From an uncultured Bacteroides sp. (lineage in GTDB: Bacteria; Bacteroidota; Bacteroidia; Bacteroidales; Bacteroidaceae): 60,730 nucleotides of DNA. Where the stretch lies: assembly GCA_944320295.1 (NCBI GenBank), contig CALUGY010000036.1:1-60730 (forward strand), given 5' to 3'. Of this stretch, positions 56,140 through 60,730 are shown piece by piece. The notes under the pieces were generated by a model. It saw nothing but the letters and a program-made list of their open reading frames with translations. It was not told the origin of the DNA and did no database searches. Every line of letters starts with the position of its first letter. Within the stretch, counting starts at the first letter, position 1. Both the position numbers and the translations under genes were made by a program.

Positions 56140-56186
56140 GCCTCTCCTCCTACTCCTCCCCGGAAGGGAGGGGAGGAGGAAAGGCA
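56140..56186. repeat. GC-rich repeat, copy 4 (variant)
   Basis: CCTCTCCTCCTACTCCTCCC, then CGGAAGGGAGGGGAGGAGG; the halves form a long imperfect hairpin. It lies just upstream of the lipoprotein ATG at 56130, where it may affect its leader. Confidence 0.65.
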
Positions 56187-56259
56187 CTATTGGTTTTATC
56201 TGTCAATACTATCAGTCACACGCCCCTGTCGTTCCCTCTTAGCACTCTCTTGTCTTGTT

Positions 56260-56294
56260 CCCCTCCCTACGGGGGAGGGGTTGGGGGAGAGGCC
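56260..56294. repeat. GC-rich repeat, copy 5
   Basis: CCCCTCCCTACGGGGGAGGG then GTTGGGGGAGAGGCC, closest to the copy in the TetR gene. It lies downstream of the C10 protease stop codon (56341). Confidence 0.75.
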
Positions 56295-56340
56295 TATCCC
56301 TCCCTATGGGGAAGAGCAAGGGAAGGACTACCATGTGACG

Positions 56341-58914
56341 TTATCTCTTCACAAACTTGGCCCTGTACTGGGTGCCGTCCGTGGTCTCCACAGAGACGAT
56401 GTAATAGCCTGCCGGAAGCGAAGCCACGCTCACCTCGCACTCCGTGCCCGACACGCGCTCTTGCAGCACGCGCTGGCCGGAAAGGTTGTACACGCTGGCC
56501 ATCTTGGCCTCCGAGGGCACGCTCATGCCGAGCACGTCGTCCACCGGCTGCCCGTGGATGACGAGCGTCGTCACGCCCGCCGTCTCATCTTCTATGCCTG
56601 TGGAGGGGCCGATGGTGAAGAGCAAATAAGGCGTATCCGCAGTCAATTGATATCCTCCATCAACCGGGGATGGCGTGATGATATAGAGTATATAGCTACC
56701 CTGCCCTTCACCCGGGTCGAACTCATAAACAAGAGGATATGGCTCGCCGCGTTCCACGAAGACAGGCACATAGCGCATATTCGAGCTAGAGCCTGCCCCT
56801 TCTTTGAAGACAACAAGCATCAAATCGCCATCAAACAACGAGCCGAAACCACCTACTGAGAGATCGGCCATCAACGTCAGTTTCTGCCCCTCTTCTATAT
56901 TGTCGTTGGCAAGGCGCAGGTTTTCCATCTTGAGTGTGCCGTTTATGGCTGGAGCCGACTTGACGGTCTCCATGACAGGTTCACCGACAGTATACACATA
57001 ATCACCCCATTGCAAAATGGCACAGAAGTAGTAGTCGCCTGCGGACAAGCCTGTCAAATCGGAGGAGATGGCCATTTCCTTGCCCGAAGCCCCGGCGGGG
57101 ATTTCGCCAGGCACCATGCCAAGGGTAGTCACAAACGACAGCTGGCCTTCCACCATTTGCAGCACGCCTACACCTATCTGGCCGTAGTAGTCCATCTGCC
57201 CGCTGTTACTCAACGTGAGGTTGAAGTCCGCCGAGTGATCGGTATAAAGGGTGTGTACACACTCTATCGTGGCATCCATGTCTGTATCCATGTCCAAGCC
57301 CCAGTCGAACTCACCTATCGTGCACAAGTCGCCTTTCAGCGTAAGGGTGTAGAGCGTGTTCGAACCTACCAAACCGCGCACACGCGACCATGTAGTCTCG
57401 CGCGGGTCTTTCGTGGCCAAGTAGAAGGCATAGCTACCATCGGCCATGTCGGCAGGCAACGTGACGTTCGGGAAAGAAATATAAGGCTGGCCGTCCACTA
57501 CTGCAGGATAGCCATAACCCGTAGGAATGTCTCCGCTTGTGCCTATATATGCAAGCTCTATCTGCTGTCCGTCTTTCTCGACAATCAAACCGAGTTTTCC
57601 ACCGTCCTTGAAAGCCGTAGTCATATTATAAATGCCACCAGCCGTTTGTTCCGACACATTGGACAAGCTGACGGTAAAAGGTTCGCTCCTATTGAACTCC
57701 AGAGCCGAGAGTTCCAACATGGAGGCGTAATAATAGAAATACGAAGTGTACGAGCTTTCCGCTGCCGGCTGTATGCCCATTACCATGCCTTGCCCGTATG
57801 TATAACCGCCGCCCGCAGCGGAACCACCGCCGATGCCCGGCGAAGCCGGTTCGAGAGAAACCACCTCGAAGTAGCCGTTGTTCGCACCGCTCCAGCCCCA
57901 GTTGACGTGCACCAGATCGTTGGCATCATAGCCGTCGAACACGAACGCGTGCCCCACTTCGAGACTTTGGCCGTGATAGAGTACAGGGCGTTCGGCTGCC
58001 AATTCGCCCTTCAGCATCCCCATCCACTCCTCGGTGGTGAAATAATTGCGGTCCAGATGGCCGATGTAAGGATTGTAGTTGAAATAGTCTATCAACGCCT
58101 GTGCCACAGCTGATGACACGGCACCCGAACCTTGCGGCGAGTAGCTCATGTCCACCGACACTCCGCAGGCCAACATCAGTTCGGCCACGGCGTTGGCTTG
58201 TTCGTCGGTGTATTGTCCTGCAATGTACTGCGGCAACATGTTGTCCCAGTCGAAAGTGGCGCTGCCGAAGTCAAACGATATTGTTTGCCCGTCCTGGACA
58301 TAAGAGTGCTCACCTGTTCCCTGTGCCGGGTATCCATGATACTTCATTATCATGGCCATGGCCGTGGCCACGCACCCCGTCATGCTGCGCTCTCCATCCA
58401 CTATAGGACACATATTATTATAAGGCGCGTCTTGGTTCCACGCAATGTCCCCCAGCAACGGCTCCACCGACTCGGGCAGGGCGGCGCGGGGTGCGGCCAG
58501 CATGGGCTGGCGTGCGGGAGTATAGCCTGCAGCGTATGCGGCGTGCTGGTCGGCATAGGCGGAGAGCCAGCCGCGCAGGTTGTCGGGCAGACCCTCGGTG
58601 ACGAAAGCCCCGCTGTCGGAGTAGCCCAGGATGTCGGCCATGCGGTCGTCACCGGAAACGATGACGTAGGCCGACGTGCCGCGGTTGAACACGTAGAATG
58701 CCTCGCCGGCACCCATGCTGCGGGTCGCGGCCTGGGGCAGCAATTGTCCGGCCGTGGCGGCCAGCACGATGTCGCCGCCCGCGCCGCGCGTGGCGGGCAT
58801 CTGGCTAAAGAACGTCCGCGCCACGTCCATGGCGGCTTCCTGCGAACGTTGCGCGGCACGCACCAGGCCCGCGCACAATAGCAATGCAATGGTCAGGAGT
58901 AATGTTTTCCTCAT
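56341..58914 (-). CDS. C10 family cysteine protease (streptopain-like) with T9SS-like C-terminal domain
   Basis: 857 residues from the ATG at 58914. Signal peptide (about 1-20, ending VRAAQ), propeptide to about 150, then the C10 domain: catalytic Cys181 in GERSMTGCVATAMAMIMKYH, His322 in EVGHAFVFDGYD, and VNWGWSGANNGYF. Two or three beta-sandwich domains follow (about 400-770). The last 70 residues (VYNLSGQRVLQE, LPAGYYIVSVET, FVKR) resemble a type IX secretion sorting domain. C10 proteases of Bacteroides (Bfp/Btp) resemble streptococcal SpeB. It probably cleaves host or dietary proteins. A -7 box TATATTTG lies at 58947-58954 (minus). Confidence 0.88.
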   Translation of the reverse strand: MRKTLLLTIALLLCAGLVRAAQRSQEAAMDVARTFFSQMPATRGAGGDIVLAATAGQLLPQAATRSMGAGEAFYVFNRGTSAYVIVSGDDRMADILGYSDSGAFVTEGLPDNLRGWLSAYADQHAAYAAGYTPARQPMLAAPRAALPESVEPLLGDIAWNQDAPYNNMCPIVDGERSMTGCVATAMAMIMKYHGYPAQGTGEHSYVQDGQTISFDFGSATFDWDNMLPQYIAGQYTDEQANAVAELMLACGVSVDMSYSPQGSGAVSSAVAQALIDYFNYNPYIGHLDRNYFTTEEWMGMLKGELAAERPVLYHGQSLEVGHAFVFDGYDANDLVHVNWGWSGANNGYFEVVSLEPASPGIGGGSAAGGGYTYGQGMVMGIQPAAESSYTSYFYYYASMLELSALEFNRSEPFTVSLSNVSEQTAGGIYNMTTAFKDGGKLGLIVEKDGQQIELAYIGTSGDIPTGYGYPAVVDGQPYISFPNVTLPADMADGSYAFYLATKDPRETTWSRVRGLVGSNTLYTLTLKGDLCTIGEFDWGLDMDTDMDATIECVHTLYTDHSADFNLTLSNSGQMDYYGQIGVGVLQMVEGQLSFVTTLGMVPGEIPAGASGKEMAISSDLTGLSAGDYYFCAILQWGDYVYTVGEPVMETVKSAPAINGTLKMENLRLANDNIEEGQKLTLMADLSVGGFGSLFDGDLMLVVFKEGAGSSSNMRYVPVFVERGEPYPLVYEFDPGEGQGSYILYIITPSPVDGGYQLTADTPYLLFTIGPSTGIEDETAGVTTLVIHGQPVDDVLGMSVPSEAKMASVYNLSGQRVLQERVSGTECEVSVASLPAGYYIVSVETTDGTQYRAKFVKR

Positions 58915-58946
58915 AAGCGTAATTCTTAAATGATGTGTTAACGCGC

Positions 58947-58954
58947 CAAATATA
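58947..58954 (-). promoter_or_regulatory. Candidate -7 box of the C10 protease gene
   Basis: Minus strand TATATTTG, 33 bp before the ATG at 58914. An upstream TTTG exists only at 23 bp spacing. Confidence 0.45.
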
Positions 58955-59271
58955 GTGAAAAAGGGAGAAAAACAACGCAAAAGGATGTACTTTTTCTTTC
59001 GCGCCCTTTCCCTGAAGGGAAGAGAACGGCCAGCGGGCTTGTTACCTTGAGCGCAAGCGAAAAGCCTCCCGCCGGACATATGTATACGGGAGATGGTTTA
59101 CATGTCCTCTCTTGCAGAACAAGTAATACGCCAGGAGCGAAAAAGAGAAATCCGCAACTCGGTTCACAACCAGGTTACGGATTTTCCTTTATTATGAAGA
59201 ACGTCTCCCATGCAGGCAGCCTTACGGACCGCATGGGAGGTTCCTTGTCTTTCTACTTGATGGCTCCGTTA
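58955..59271. other. Gap between the C10 protease and the interrupted gene
   Basis: No gene seen. It contains two hairpins: AAATCCGCAAC near 59150 pairs with GTTACGGATTT ending near 59186, and CTCCCATGC/GCATGGGAG at 59205-59239 (listed separately). Confidence 0.55.
59199..59244 (-). terminator. Probable terminator of the interrupted minus-strand gene
   Basis: CTCCCATGC (59205-59213) pairs with GCATGGGAG (59231-59239) and GAAC/GTTC flanks extend the stem. On the minus strand it lies 30 bp past the stop codon at 59272 and is followed by a T-rich stretch. Confidence 0.6.
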
Positions 59272-59452
59272 TCAGTCTTGTTCGCCAACCAATGAAATCA
59301 GGTCAAAGTACATCAGCCGTGTCCGCAGTTTCGTGTCCTTGTCAAACCCGGTGTTTTCCGCCTCTTGGCTTTCGCTGGAGAACAGGAAAGTAAAGCCATT
59401 CTTTTGGTAAAATATAACCGAGATTATGCCAATAATGGACAATCAGAGACAA
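59272..59452 (-). pseudogene. 3' fragment of an interrupted gene
   Basis: Reading the minus strand, an open frame of about 58 codons ends at the TGA at 59272: it contains IIGIISVIFYQKNGFTFLFS, then an acidic segment SSESQEAENTGFDKD and TKLRTRLMYFDLISLVGEQD. Upstream of about 59452 the frame meets a stop. A terminator follows the stop codon, so this looks like the true end of a gene whose 5' part was replaced when the element on the right inserted. I cannot name the protein. Confidence 0.5.
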
Positions 59453-59673
59453 CTTGCTGACAAATAGTAAATTACACTGTATTTCTCGTCATGTTGCAGA
59501 ATTGCTAAAAAGCAAGGATACGCAGATTGCGGCAGGAGTTTGGTTTCCTAATAGTAACCCTGCAAAACCTGCACTTTTAACGTATCATCGTGCTTTTGCG
59601 CCGTTCCGCTGCGATTTGCTTACAGCCATTTAGCGCATGTGAAACTAAATTTGCAACCAAAAAAGCAAGGCGT
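59453..59673. other. Probable junction region of an integrated element
   Basis: AT-richer than the chromosome to the left. CTAAATTTGC at 59645-59654 resembles the GTAnnTTTGC core recognised by IntDOT-type integrases, and also contains a TAAATTTG -7-like box 20 bp before the integrase ATG. The exact attachment site cannot be placed without the other end. Confidence 0.45.
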
Positions 59674-60730
59674 ATGAGAGCAACTTTTAAAATTCTGTTC
59701 TTCGTGAACAGAAGCAAGGAGAAAAACGGTATTGTTCCCATTATGGGACGGGTTACAATTAACGGAAGCAAGGCACAGTTCAGCTGCAAGCATTCCGTTG
59801 CGGTGGACATGTGGGACACCAAAGCAAACAGGGTGAAAGGCAAGAGCAAGGAAGCCCGTGACATCAACTTTGCACTTGACAACATCAAGGCGCAGCTTAT
59901 CAAGCATTACCAGCGCATATCCGACCGTGAAGCGTTTGTAACGGCAGAAATGGTGCGTAATGCCTATCAGGGTATCGGTACGGAATATGAAACACTGCTT
60001 CGTGCCTTTGACAAGCATAACAGCGACTTTTCTAAACGCATCGGCAAGGACAGGGTAAAGGAAACCTTGTATAAGCACACCATAGCCCGTAATCACGTTG
60101 CGGAGTTCATCAAGTATTATTACAAGCGCAATGATATTGGCATGAATGAGTTGACGGAAGACTTTCTGAACCAATACTGCATTTATCTCCGTAATGAAGT
60201 CGGCATACAACAGTCCACCGTAAGGTTATACTGCACACCGTTGAAAACCATCGTTACCCATGCGCACAAGAACGGATTGATACCGAGAGACCCGTTTGCA
60301 AACGTCCATGTCAGCGGAGGAACGAAAGAGCGTGAATTTTTGACGGAAGAGGAAGTACGCAGGCTTATGGCGCATAAGTTTGACGACCCTACCAAAACTT
60401 TGGTCAGGGATATTTTCGCCTTTGGATGTCTGACGGGAATATCATTCGTTGACATAAAGAACCTGACCACTGACAACATAGTCATTATCAATGGCGGCAA
60501 ATGGATTTCATCTGTACGCCACAAGACAGGGATTCCATTCCGTGTGAAACTAATGGAGAGTGCCTGTAAAATAATCGACCGTTACGAACCGTTCCGCAGA
60601 GGTAAACGGCTGTTCAATGTCTATGCCAATGCGTGGACGAATGTGATACTGAAAGAAATAGCAAAAGAATGTTCTATAAATAAGCGGCTTACCTTTCACA
60701 TGAGCCGCCATTCGTATGCAGTAATGGCAA
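59674..60730 (+). CDS. Tyrosine recombinase (IntDOT-like integrase), 3' end beyond the window
   Basis: 352 residues visible. N-terminal arm-binding region (ATFKILFFVNRSKEKNG, KAQFSCKHSVAVDMWD), SAM-like core-binding domain (about 105-210) and the start of the catalytic domain. VRHKTGIPF holds the catalytic Lys and TFHMSRHSYAV the His-x-x-Arg motif; the Tyr lies off the window. Where most recombinases have TGLR, this one has TGIS (Ser257), as in IntDOT, which also lacks the first Arg. Base composition is clearly lower in GC than the chromosomal genes. It marks the edge of a conjugative or mobilisable element. Confidence 0.9.
   Translation, partial: MRATFKILFFVNRSKEKNGIVPIMGRVTINGSKAQFSCKHSVAVDMWDTKANRVKGKSKEARDINFALDNIKAQLIKHYQRISDREAFVTAEMVRNAYQGIGTEYETLLRAFDKHNSDFSKRIGKDRVKETLYKHTIARNHVAEFIKYYYKRNDIGMNELTEDFLNQYCIYLRNEVGIQQSTVRLYCTPLKTIVTHAHKNGLIPRDPFANVHVSGGTKEREFLTEEEVRRLMAHKFDDPTKTLVRDIFAFGCLTGISFVDIKNLTTDNIVIINGGKWISSVRHKTGIPFRVKLMESACKIIDRYEPFRRGKRLFNVYANAWTNVILKEIAKECSINKRLTFHMSRHSYAVMA

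Noticed and set aside
59453-59673. tRNA gene as integration target
   Set aside because: I looked for a cloverleaf with a T-loop GTTCGAATC-type sequence and CCA end and found none.

Overview
The window is chromosomal DNA of a GC-rich member of the Bacteroidales, most likely Bacteroidaceae. The evidence is a SusC/SusD pair, Mfa/FimA-type fimbrillin lipoproteins headed by a DUF3575 protein, Bacteroidetes promoters (TTTG - about 20 bp - TAnnTTTG) in front of several housekeeping genes, near absence of Shine-Dalgarno sites, and an IntDOT-like integrase at the right edge. Species cannot be fixed from sequence alone. No rRNA, tRNA, CRISPR array or insertion sequence was recognised.

Layout. 0.3-9.2 kb (+): a fimbrial locus with an OmpA/DUF3575 protein, a Mfa2/FimB- or DUF5119-like lipoprotein, four fimbrillin-type lipoproteins and a large tip-like subunit ending in an Lcl/DUF1566 domain. 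9.2-12.4 kb: a repeat-rich gap, then a TetR regulator, a SIMPL protein and a small exported protein (all -). 12.5-16.1 kb: a membrane-anchored MutS-like protein (+) facing class I fumarase (-). 16.4-20.7 kb (-): hflX, a DUF4954 protein and a lipoprotein, apparently one operon. 21-25 kb (+): an AraC regulator, an iron-type alcohol dehydrogenase, a flavoprotein and an alpha/beta hydrolase. 25.4-26.6 kb (+): trpS. 26.7-34 kb (-): a small polysaccharide utilisation locus, SusC-SusD-GH116. 34.8-44.4 kb (-): guaB, then three parvulin-like periplasmic folding factors, an OstA/LptA-like protein, a small membrane protein and mutL. 44.5-52.6 kb (-): a GH172/DUF2961 enzyme, recQ, clpX, clpP and tig. 52.8-55.2 kb: mlaF-mlaE type genes (-) divergent from lptB (+). 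55.4-58.9 kb (-): a lipoprotein and a C10 cysteine protease. 59.2-60.7 kb: the 3' end of an interrupted gene and then a lower-GC integrase running off the window, the edge of an integrated element.

The most unusual content is between genes. Nine intergenic gaps carry short tandem arrays (4-5 units, exact 22-bp period) of a 14-bp dyad close to CGCAAC-RY-GTTGCG. A tenth array, inside the fimbrial locus, has the same design with a different word (CTCGAC-N4-GTCGAC) and a 23-bp period. The period is about two helical turns, so units face one side of the DNA. Separately, an 88-bp repeat carrying a complete Bacteroidetes promoter sits upstream of fumarase (one copy) and trpS (two tandem copies). A GC-rich repeat has also become part of two coding regions: the TetR C-terminus and the signal peptide of a lipoprotein.
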